Source: a bacterium (GTDB lineage: Bacteria; Latescibacterota; UBA2968; GCA-2709665). Taken from it: a stretch of 14,500 nucleotides of DNA. The stretch covers positions 1 through 14,500 of the forward strand of contig JAQCGA010000029.1 in the NCBI GenBank assembly GCA_027619145.1. The letters run 5' to 3'. The translations under genes and the position numbers were made by a program. Below, one piece after another: positions 1-7,600 of the stretch (its first letter is position 1; each line of letters opens with the position of its first letter). Below the pieces are notes generated by a model. That model made no database searches. It saw nothing but the letters and a program-made list of their open reading frames with translations, and was not told the origin of the DNA.

Positions 1-312
1 CCCCTACCGGATGACCCGTGGACTCGGGGAAAAGGGGGCTACAAATTGCTTCAGTATTTATCTATGGGAATCCCGGCAGTGGCCAGCCCGGTAGGCGTGA
101 ACCGGGAAATTGTAACAGATGGTGTACATGGATTTTGGGCTTCCAACTCGGCCGAGTGGGTGGGGTGTCTGGAACGACTGGTTGAGGATGCGAGTCTACG
201 CAGGGCGCTGGGGGGGGCTGGCCGCCGGAAGGTGGAAGCCTGTTATTCCCTAGAGCGAAGCAACCGGCATCTTCTTCAGATTCTGGAATCGGTTGCAGGT
301 GGGCAGGGCTAA
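1..312 (+). CDS. Glycosyltransferase family 4, C-terminal part (cut by window start)
   Basis: This is the last 103 residues of a GT-B-fold glycosyltransferase that transfers a sugar from a nucleotide-sugar donor, probably onto a surface glycan or lipid-linked precursor in the cytoplasm. The frame is open from base 1 to the TAA at 310-312. The fragment starts with a PDDPWTRGKGGYKLLQY stretch followed by a GIPAVASPVGVN stretch. This is the donor-binding C-terminal signature of one GT4 subfamily, which usually reads W-x-R-G-K-C-G-[FY]-K-L-L-Q-Y; here the usual Cys is Gly. The closing helix has the common lR..lG.aGR pattern of GT4 proteins. The N-terminal acceptor domain lies outside the window. 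A second GT4 gene follows downstream, consistent with a polysaccharide cluster. Family assignment is secure; donor and acceptor cannot be told. Confidence 0.9.
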   Translation, partial: PLPDDPWTRGKGGYKLLQYLSMGIPAVASPVGVNREIVTDGVHGFWASNSAEWVGCLERLVEDASLRRALGGAGRRKVEACYSLERSNRHLLQILESVAGGQG

Positions 313-314
313 GG

Positions 315-419
315 GATTATTTTAATTTGCGTTCTACGGAGCCCCGGTTGCGGCAGTTGTTCCGGGAGTTCGAGTTTGATCCTCTGGCGGATGTTATTGC
401 ACGGGTTCAGACCGGATAG
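315..419 (+). other. Orphan coding-like tail between two glycosyltransferase genes
   Basis: One frame (codons from 315, TAG at 417-419) reads as a normal protein tail of about 34 residues, including LRQLFREFEFDPLADVIARV. Its codons (gat, cgg, ctg, cag, gtt, gag) resemble those of the neighbouring genes. There is no ATG. A TTG at 327 has AAGGG about 11 bases upstream, so a 30-residue peptide is possible. The frame differs from that of the upstream glycosyltransferase, and no domain is recognisable. It could be the remnant of a decayed gene, the tail of a gene disrupted by a frameshift further upstream, or a chance open stretch. Confidence 0.3.
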
Positions 420-454
420 AGGGTTCTGTCGGTGTTTCTAATAGCTGGTTTTTG

Positions 455-483
455 TTGATTTTTGCTGGTTCTGTGGTTATATT
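455..483 (+). promoter_or_regulatory. Putative sigma-70-type promoter for the second GT4 gene
   Basis: A -35-like TTGATT (455-460) and a -10-like TATATT (478-483) are separated by exactly 17 bases. Transcription would start near 490, about 50 bases before the TTG at 540. The match was made by eye, and the promoter consensus of this organism is unknown. Confidence 0.38.
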
Positions 484-530
484 CAACTTTTTTGCCACAT
501 GCCCGTACCCCATTGCAGGTTTTTCAATCT

Positions 531-535
531 GGAAG
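531..535 (+). promoter_or_regulatory. Ribosome binding site deciding the TTG start at 540
   Basis: GGAAG ends 4 bases before the TTG at 540. No comparable site precedes the more upstream in-frame TTG at 462, which would also sit inside the putative promoter. Confidence 0.4.
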
Positions 536-539
536 CCGG

Positions 540-1772
540 TTGTCTGCACAAGATTATATACAACGGCCGCCCATACGACTGGTCCGAATTATTGACCGGT
601 TAAACGTGGGAGGGCCCACGCACCAGGTATCGCTACTTTCACGCGATCTGAATTTGTACGGATACCGGACCGTGCTGGTCAAAGGCCAGGTCGCTTTCGG
701 CGAAGAGGAAATGACAGATGTCGTTTGCCAGGCAGGTATTCGTCCGGTGGAAGTTCCGGGGCTGAGTCGTTCTATTTCGCCCATGCAGGATCTGCGTGCT
801 TTTCTTATTTTATACCGCTTGTTGCGGCGGATTCGCCCCCATATTGTGCATACGCACAAATCAAAGGCAGGAGTGCTGGGCCGTCTGGCGGCCTGGATGG
901 CCGGGGTTCCCGTTACCGTACATACATTCCACGGGCTGGCGTTTAAAGGTTATTTTTCGTGGTGGAAAACGGCTCTCGTTGTTTGGGCGGAACGATTGTT
1001 TGCACGGCATACGGATGTGCTCATTGCTGTAACGCACCGCCAGAAGGGCGAGTTGCTGGAAGACCGAATCGCGCCATCTTCTCGGATTTTCCCTGTTCCT
1101 CTGGGGTTGGATCTGGAGCCTTTTCTGACCTGTAATCGGGCAGATGACGCGTTTCGGAGGGAATTGGGTGTTGCTTCTTCTGTGCCACTGGTCGGCATTG
1201 TAGCGCGGCTGGTTCCTATTAAAGATATTGAGACGTTTCTTCTTGCGGCAAAACAGGTTGTGCAGCAGATGCCGGAGGCCCGTTTTGCGGTGGTGGGCGA
1301 CGGAGAGTTGCGGGAAGAACTGGAAGCGTTTGCCCGGCAGCAAGGCATCGCAGATGTGGTTCACTTTGCAGGGTTCCGGAGAGACATGGTACGGATTTAT
1401 GGAGCCCTGGATCTGGTGGCGCTGTCTTCGATCCACGAAGGCCTTCCGGTAAGCCTGATTGAGGCGATTGCGGCCGGTTGTTACGTGGTGGCTTCACGCG
1501 TTGGCGGTGTTGCGGATCTGGTACGGAATGAACAAATAGGTTTGATGGTTTCACCGGGCAACAACCGGGCGCTGGCTGCGGCCATTGTGCGGGCGTTGAC
1601 GGAATGTCGGCGGGTGCCAGAAGAAGAACGGCGCCAGGTTGGCATACGGTATGGAATTAATCGGCTGACAGAGGATCTGGATCACCTCTATCGGACACTT
1701 CTCGACCATAAGCAGAGCAGGCAGGCCGGGGGCGCTGTTCCGGGTGTCTGTGGGGAAGGGATGAGCGTATGA
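540..1772 (+). CDS. Glycosyltransferase family 4 (EpsD/EpsF-like GT-B enzyme)
   Basis: This is a cytoplasmic or membrane-associated retaining glycosyltransferase of about 410 residues, the usual GT4 size, likely adding one sugar during surface polysaccharide assembly. Numbering from TTG 540, the N-terminal domain has the GGPT loop (24-27), a HTHKSKAG stretch (104-111) with LGRLAAWMAGVPVTV behind it, and HTFHG (128-132). The C-terminal donor domain has G-I-V-A-R-L-V-P-I-K-D (from about 219) and the E-x7-E pair (Glu300, Glu308) inside EGLPVSLIE. No in-frame ATG exists near the front. I prefer TTG 540, which has GGAAG just upstream and lies downstream of a plausible promoter. TTG 462 would extend the protein by 26 poorly conserved-looking residues. 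The stop TGA overlaps the ATG of the next gene, so the two are probably translationally coupled. The family is certain, the donor sugar is not. Confidence 0.92.
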   Translation: MSAQDYIQRPPIRLVRIIDRLNVGGPTHQVSLLSRDLNLYGYRTVLVKGQVAFGEEEMTDVVCQAGIRPVEVPGLSRSISPMQDLRAFLILYRLLRRIRPHIVHTHKSKAGVLGRLAAWMAGVPVTVHTFHGLAFKGYFSWWKTALVVWAERLFARHTDVLIAVTHRQKGELLEDRIAPSSRIFPVPLGLDLEPFLTCNRADDAFRRELGVASSVPLVGIVARLVPIKDIETFLLAAKQVVQQMPEARFAVVGDGELREELEAFARQQGIADVVHFAGFRRDMVRIYGALDLVALSSIHEGLPVSLIEAIAAGCYVVASRVGGVADLVRNEQIGLMVSPGNNRALAAAIVRALTECRRVPEEERRQVGIRYGINRLTEDLDHLYRTLLDHKQSRQAGGAVPGVCGEGMSV

Positions 1773-2743
1773 AGGCTCTGATTACCGGGGGTGCGGGATT
1801 TATTGGGTCGCATCTGGCCGAACGACTGTTGAAAGAGGGCAACGAAGTTTTTATTATTGATGATTTGTCCACTGGAAACCTTGAGAATATTCGGCACCTG
1901 GAAGAAAACCCTCGTTTTCACATTAAGGTGGGTACCGTTCTGGACCCGGATGTGCTAAAGCCGCTGGTAGATCGGTGCGATGTGATTTATCACATGGCCG
2001 CTGCCGTGGGCGTGAATTACGTGATTGATAACCCGCTGCACTCTCTGACGACCAATATTCGGGGTACCGAAATTGTTCTGGAACTGGCCAATAAGCGAAA
2101 GACAAAAGTCATTCTGGCCTCAACGTCGGAAGTTGCAGGCAAGAAAAACGGAAAAGCAACATTCCAGGAAGATGATGACCGGCTACTGGGACCCACAACG
2201 GTAACGCGGTGGATTTATTCTACGTCTAAGGCTGTGGACGAGATGCTGGGTCTGGCGTACTGGCGAGAAAAGAAATTGCCGGTGGTTATTGTGCGGTTTT
2301 TCAATGTGATTGGTCCCCGGCAGTCTGCTCGATATGGGATGGTGGTTCCCCGGTTCATCAAGCAGGCCCTGCTGGGACATCCAATTACTGTTTATAATGA
2401 TGGAGAACAGCGGCGGTGTTTTACAGATATTGAAGATGCCTTAGATGGGTTGACATCTCTGGCTGAGCATCCAGAAGCGCCGGGAGAGATTTTTAATTTG
2501 GGTGCCAAGGCCGAGACGAACGAAACTAGCATTAAGGATCTGGCGCATAAGATTAAGGCGTTAACCGAGAGCGATTCAGCCATTGAATTTGTTCCATATG
2601 ACAAGGCATTTGCCAAGGGTTCGTACGAGGATTTGAATTATCGGATTCCCGACTTGACCAAGATTCGAACCCTGGTAGGATACGAACCCCAGATTAGTCT
2701 GGATTTGACGCTTCGGCGCATGATTGAGCATTTCGAATCTTAA
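1769..2743 (+). CDS. NAD-dependent nucleotide-sugar epimerase/dehydratase (extended SDR)
   Basis: This 324-residue extended short-chain dehydrogenase/reductase converts a nucleotide sugar, presumably to supply an activated monosaccharide for the adjacent glycosyltransferases. The Rossmann fingerprint G-x-x-G-x-x-G is at 7-13 (TGGAGFIGSH), with acidic Asp31/Asp32 in DDLSTG favouring NAD(H). The catalytic set is Thr119-Ser120-Glu121 plus Tyr150-x-x-x-Lys154 (YSTSK). RFFNVIGPRQ (from 176) and the late Y-R-I-P-D-L-T-K segment are typical of UDP-glucuronate decarboxylase and UDP-glucose epimerase-type enzymes. The Glu next to the catalytic Thr/Ser fits dehydratases and decarboxylases as well as some epimerases. 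The usual S-E-V-Y-G motif reads S-E-V-A-G here. AAGGG (1756-1760) lies 8 bases upstream of the ATG, which overlaps the previous stop codon. The subfamily and substrate remain open. Confidence 0.93.
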   Translation: MKALITGGAGFIGSHLAERLLKEGNEVFIIDDLSTGNLENIRHLEENPRFHIKVGTVLDPDVLKPLVDRCDVIYHMAAAVGVNYVIDNPLHSLTTNIRGTEIVLELANKRKTKVILASTSEVAGKKNGKATFQEDDDRLLGPTTVTRWIYSTSKAVDEMLGLAYWREKKLPVVIVRFFNVIGPRQSARYGMVVPRFIKQALLGHPITVYNDGEQRRCFTDIEDALDGLTSLAEHPEAPGEIFNLGAKAETNETSIKDLAHKIKALTESDSAIEFVPYDKAFAKGSYEDLNYRIPDLTKIRTLVGYEPQISLDLTLRRMIEHFES

Positions 2744-2782
2744 AACGTGGGGTTCAAGCCGAGCGCTTGTTTGTGGAAAGGT

Positions 2783-2825
2783 CGTACAGACGGCGGTCTG
2801 TGGCGTTGTACGCATATTGTTTTTA
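2783..2825 (+). terminator. Possible hairpin terminator after the epimerase gene
   Basis: ACAGAC (2786-2791) and GTCTGT (2796-2801) form a 6-bp stem around a GGCG loop. An alternative outer pairing is CGTAC (2783-2787) with GTACG (2808-2812). A T-rich run (2818-2824) follows, but about 16 bases after the inner stem, which is looser than in a classical intrinsic terminator. The 211-base gap 2744-2954 holds nothing else I can support. Confidence 0.28.
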
Positions 2826-2944
2826 AAACCATCAGGATTTTTCTGGTAATTCGCTGGCGTTTAGAGCCATCCAGTGGTCTCTTGTAGAACAGGAGCCGGA
2901 CCGGGCTGGCTTCGCGTCAGTTTTTTTTTGCCGGGTTCCCACGT

Positions 2945-2949
2945 GGAGG
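2945..2949 (+). promoter_or_regulatory. Strong ribosome binding site deciding the GTG start at 2955
   Basis: GGAGG ends 5 bases before a GTG at 2955. The longer in-frame reading from GTG 2874 has no such site, and the ATG at 2973 sits too far away (23 bases). Confidence 0.6.
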
Positions 2950-2954
2950 CCGGA

Positions 2955-4562
2955 GTGAGCCGTTGGGTCCGAATGTCTATTTTGAAGCAGAATATCGCCC
3001 TGGTTGTTGTGCTTGGCCTGTTTGTCCTGCTGCTGGGCGGGTTGGCCTCGGGAGTGTCTTTGCTGGATGACGACTGGGGGCATTTGCAACTCAGCACAGC
3101 GGGGTTTGGAGAAATTCTTACGAGCAGTTGGGTAGGCGCGCAAGGTGCCGGGGGATATTACCGACCGGTGGTTTCAGCCTTGCTACGGCTGGAGTTTCTG
3201 CTGGTGGGATTCGCCCCACTTCTGTACCATATCACGAATGTTTTGATTCACTGCCTGTGTGCGCTGCTTGTGTATCGGCTTGCACAGAGATTATTTCCGA
3301 ATGCTCCTCCGGCGACAGCCTGGACAGCCCTGCTTTTTTTTCTGGTGTTGCCCATTCATACGGATGTGATTTTCTGGATTGTGGCGCGTACGGATTCTGT
3401 TTGCACCCTGTTTTATCTATGGACTTGTCTGCTGTTTATTGATCTTTCGCAGAGGCCGTCTGCTGTGCGCTGGGCCGGGTTTGGACTGTGTTTTCTACTG
3501 GCATTTTTTTCAAAAGAAATGGCGTTTTCTCTTCCGGGTGTTCTGGTGCTTCTGGCGTTGCACCAGGGGAATGGGCGACAGGTTCATATGCGCAGGGCGC
3601 TTGTGTTGTCTTGTGTATTGCTGGTTATTTACCTGGGCACCCGGCAGGTTGTGCTAGGCGGGGTGTTTGCCGGTGTGCCAGGGCGGAATTTTTCGGTTTG
3701 GCTCTGGGCGCGGCAGGTGTTGCGGGCCGGGATGATGATGGGGATGACGGATTTTCGATTTTTTGGAGCGGTGTTGCTGGTGGCAACTGCCGCCGCATTT
3801 GTTGTTCTGGACCGGAAGACAAATGTGGTTCGAGATGTTGTTTTTCTGGGTGGAATCACGCTTTTTACTCTGGTGCCTGTGCTGGGCCGGATTCACCGAT
3901 GGTATCTTTATTTGCCTTCGGTATTTTTCTGTCTGGCACTGGGGCGTGTGTGGTCCGGGCGGAGCGGTTATTTCTTGCGTGTTCGGGGTGTTGCGCTGGG
4001 CGTGCTCATTTTTTATTTTGGATGGACATTGTCCCGCGAAGGTGGATTCTGGCGTGAAGCTTCTGCGGTGAGCGAGGGGGTTGTGCAAGATGTGCTGTCT
4101 GCGCTTTCCGGGACGGAACAGACCACATATTTGATGAATGTGCCGTCTGCCTATTCGCCGCCAGGCAGTCTGGGTGGCAAACCTCTGTTTGCATTTGCTC
4201 TTCCCAATGCGCTGGCGATTCGTGGTGGGGTTTCAGGTGCGAAAACTCCTGTTGTGGTGAACCACCTCTGGCTACAGCACCATCTGGATTTCCGCACAGA
4301 GGTGTCCCGGTTTTCGCACGACCAATTTCGGTTGCTTGTTACACACGGTGGCTTTTTTTCTTTTCACAATCCGGGCGATGATGCGGTGTACGCACAAGAT
4401 GGGAAAACGGTACAGGCGGTTGAACTGGCGAGGCCCTGGGGGCAAATTGATGTGCACAACCGCAACGAGATTGAGGTGCGGCTGAATATGAAAGAAGGAG
4501 ATCGGGTGCTGATCTACGATGAAGGCCGGGTGCGCGAGGTTGTACTGGGCAATGTGAAGTGA
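2955..4562 (+). CDS. Polytopic membrane protein, GT-C glycosyltransferase-like
   Basis: This integral membrane protein of about 535 residues resembles GT-C enzymes, which use polyprenyl-phosphate sugars on the periplasmic face. Numbering from GTG 2955, a first membrane helix spans about 9-30 and is followed by an outward loop with the acidic DDDW motif (38-41) and a YYRPV motif (68-72). This D-D/YYRP arrangement, then a Y-H-x-x-N-x-x-x-H helix start, is characteristic of large bacterial mannosyltransferase-like and TMTC-like membrane proteins. About nine to ten further hydrophobic segments reach to roughly residue 360. The last 170 residues or so are hydrophilic and probably form a soluble periplasmic domain. 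The start is set by GGAGG 5 bases upstream. It lies between sugar-nucleotide and glycosyltransferase genes and a giant exported protein. A role in glycan assembly or protein glycosylation is inferred from fold and context; no substrate can be named. Confidence 0.8.
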   Translation: MSRWVRMSILKQNIALVVVLGLFVLLLGGLASGVSLLDDDWGHLQLSTAGFGEILTSSWVGAQGAGGYYRPVVSALLRLEFLLVGFAPLLYHITNVLIHCLCALLVYRLAQRLFPNAPPATAWTALLFFLVLPIHTDVIFWIVARTDSVCTLFYLWTCLLFIDLSQRPSAVRWAGFGLCFLLAFFSKEMAFSLPGVLVLLALHQGNGRQVHMRRALVLSCVLLVIYLGTRQVVLGGVFAGVPGRNFSVWLWARQVLRAGMMMGMTDFRFFGAVLLVATAAAFVVLDRKTNVVRDVVFLGGITLFTLVPVLGRIHRWYLYLPSVFFCLALGRVWSGRSGYFLRVRGVALGVLIFYFGWTLSREGGFWREASAVSEGVVQDVLSALSGTEQTTYLMNVPSAYSPPGSLGGKPLFAFALPNALAIRGGVSGAKTPVVVNHLWLQHHLDFRTEVSRFSHDQFRLLVTHGGFFSFHNPGDDAVYAQDGKTVQAVELARPWGQIDVHNRNEIEVRLNMKEGDRVLIYDEGRVREVVLGNVK

Positions 4563-4597
4563 TAAATGATATAGATTCCGGTTTTCCAAACAGGTGC

Positions 4598-4602
4598 AGG
4601 GG
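4598..4602 (+). promoter_or_regulatory. Ribosome binding site of the giant C25 gene
   Basis: AGGGG lies 6 bases before ATG 4609 and 9 before ATG 4612. It argues against the in-frame GTG at 4594, which is only 4 bases upstream of the site, and gives a cleaner signal-peptide start. Confidence 0.55.
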
Positions 4603-4608
4603 AAAAAG

Positions 4609-7600
4609 ATGATGTGTCGTATTGTCCATATACTGTTTTTTAGTCTGGCAATTGTGACAGGAGCGCAGGCGGCTGGCCGTGGGGTGCGGTTGGTTTCGTC
4701 GGATGAAGCAGGCGTGCTTTTGGAAGTAGATGGTGTGGGATACAGCATGCGGAGCGTGCTGGTGGACGGGCAGCGCTTTGACCAGATTGATCTACCGGGC
4801 GGGATGTGGCTGCCCGAACCAGGACGTCCTGCTGTACCGGTTCGCAGTGCATTGGTAGGGATTCCGTACGGTGCACGTGTGTCTGTGACGGTGGTAGAAG
4901 CAGAGTACGAAGAAGTAGCTGAGGTCGAACTGATGCCTGTTCCCGGAGCTGTTGGAGAGGAGCAAGTCGCGGGTGAATCTGTGCAGATGCGTACTGTACC
5001 GAGCCCGGAATTCTATGCGCAGGATCGCTTTTTCCCGACTGACCAGGCCGTGGTTTCTCGGGTAGGTATTTTGCGAGATCAGCAGGTGGCCACAGTTTCT
5101 TTGCGGCCTGTTCAATACAATCCAGTTCGGAAATTGTTGCGGGTGGCCCGGCGGCTTCGGGTGCGGGTGCAGTTCGTGCGTTCTTTTGAACAGCAGATGG
5201 TGCAATCTGTTCGGCCCAATGAGAGTGATGCGTTCGAATCTCTTTACCAGAATGGTTTGTTGAACGCCCAGCAGGCCAGCGTCTGGCGCGGGCGTGTATT
5301 AGATGGAAAAGAAAAAGCTCTGCGGAAACAGGCGGCGGATTGGTACGATCCTGCGGCGGTTTATTATAAGGTACACATCCGGGAGGATGGGTTGTACAGG
5401 CTGGATGCGAAGTGGTTCGAGGATTCGGGGATTTTGTTACAGCCGGGCGGGCTGGATCGGTTGAAGATGTTTTTAAACGGGGAAGAGACGCTGTTGCATG
5501 TTCAGGATGGCGGAGATGGGAGGCTGGACGAAGGCGAAGGCGTTTATTTTTACGGCTCGTTTCGACGGGCACCGGACCGGGACTTTGAAAACGAATTGGG
5601 GCGTGAGCAGGTATACTGGCTGACGCTGGATGGTGGGGCCGGGCGTCGCTTCGTTGTGGGGAATGCCGCACCTATAAGCGGGTTTCCTGATGCGGTGCGT
5701 TTTCAAGACCGGGTACATGTGGAGGTGGATTCGCTGTTCGATCCTTTGAGTGCCGCACCAGATGCAAACCGGGATCACTGGTTCTGGTTGAGGACCGGGT
5801 CACCGGGGAAGCCGGGATCTGTGTATGAAAATGTGGGCGAGTTTCCTGTGACGGTGGGCGTGTCGTTGCCGGGGCTGGACCCGGGGGCGAGTGTCCCTGC
5901 CAGAGTTCGGGTAGGGATGCATGGATTGACGTTCCGGACTCAATTTTCGCCGGATCACCATACGGTGGTTCGGCTGGGGGATGGAACGGTGGTTGCGGAC
6001 GACCGCTGGGACGGCGTGGTAGCGTTTGTTGCCAACGGAGAGGTCCCGGCCTCTGTGTTAACTTCGACGACGGCGGTAACTCTGGCAACGCCAGGCGCAC
6101 CGGATTTTCCGGATACTTATATTGAAAACGTGTTGCTTAACTGGGTGGAGATTACATATTCTCGTCGGTACGAAGCTGTGGGCGGCAGGCTGAAGTTTGA
6201 ACCGAATGTGACAGAGGGGCGCACGTTTTCGGTGGGTGGGTTCGGGACGCCGCAGGTACAGGTGTATGATTTGGAAGGTGGCCAGGTTTTTACCGGGGTT
6301 GTGGTTTCCCCTCAAGGAACGGGGTACCGGGCGCGGTTCGAATTGGCGAACCCGGCGGGGCAGTTTTTGGCTGTGGAAACAGCAACCGCTCAGCGCCCGG
6401 CACTGGCACAGTTGGATGTGGCTTCGCGGTTGAGTCGCGATGGAGCAGGTGCGGAGTATGTTATTGTAACCGGTCCCACGTTTCGAGCCGCAGCAGAACA
6501 ATTGGCGGACCATCGCCGTGCTGGAGGACTGCGCACGATGGTGGTAGATGTGGACGATATTTACGATGAGTTTTCATTTGGCCAATTTGAGCCAGAGGCC
6601 ATTCGGCGGTTCGTACAATATGCGTTTGAAACGTGGGATGTGCGGCCCACATATCTTTTGCTTTTTGGACGGGCGAGTTTTGATTACCGGGACTTTTTCG
6701 ATCAGGTGCGTTTCGGGCGTAAAAACCATGTACCTGCACTGCCTTTCCAGGGGTATTCGTTGCCAGCGTTTACCACACGAGGGTTGTCATTTACAGATCA
6801 TCAATACGGGATGGTTGCGGGCGACGATCCGTTTCTGGATGTATTTGTGGGTCGGTTGTCTGTGAACAATGTGCGTGAGGCAGAGACGGTGGTTCGTAAG
6901 GTGACAGGATACGATCTGGCTCCGCCCGCGCCCTGGCACGATCGCGTTTTGTACATGGCCAATTACGAAGAGCCAGCGGTTTATGCCGATGCATCCGATG
7001 CGGTTGCGGCGCTTACGACCGAACCTTTGGGATTGGAAACATTCCGGGTGTACAACAAGAAAGATACGCCACCTGAACCCAACGAAGATACGCGCGAGGT
7101 GATCCGCCAGATCAACGAGGGGCGGCTGGTGGTAAATTACTCGGGCCACGGCAGTGTTTCTTCTATGCAGAATTTTTTAAGAGGGACGTACCAGCAACAG
7201 GATTACAGCTATATGAGCCAGATTCGAAATGAAGACCGGTTGCCAATGGTGGTGGCCCTGTCTTGTCTGAACGGACAATATGCCGATCCGCGTTTTGCGT
7301 GCCTGGCGGAGGAGATGACGGTAAAATCCGACGGGGGTGCGATTGCGTACGTGTCGGCTTCGGAACTGGCGTTGAGCTATGTGAATACTTTTTTAAACCG
7401 TGTGATGTTTCAAGCCCTGTTTACAGATGGGATTCGACGGCCGTCTGTGAGCCTGGCACTGGCAAAGATAGGCGTGTACGAAGACTCTGAGGTGTTTTTG
7501 CCTTCGCTGTACGCAATGAATCTGATTGGCGATCCGGCCCAGGAGTTGCGGGTGCCGCCCGGTCCGGATTTTGTGTTGCCAGCAGATGGTTTGCGGTTGG

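Noticed and set aside
2874..2954. Extended N-terminus of the GT-C-like protein from GTG 2874
   Set aside because: It has no ribosome site, and GGAGG lies ideally in front of GTG 2955; the extra residues are not membrane- or signal-like.
3488..4057. Plus-strand open frame of 189 codons in another frame of the GT-C gene
   Set aside because: It is Cys/Gly/Trp-rich shadow translation of T- and G-rich membrane-protein codons, with no ribosome site or domain.
4640..5671. Minus-strand open frame of 343 codons
   Set aside because: It is antisense to the C25 propeptide region; the translation is low-complexity (Pro/Arg/His/Ser) and typical of a shadow frame.
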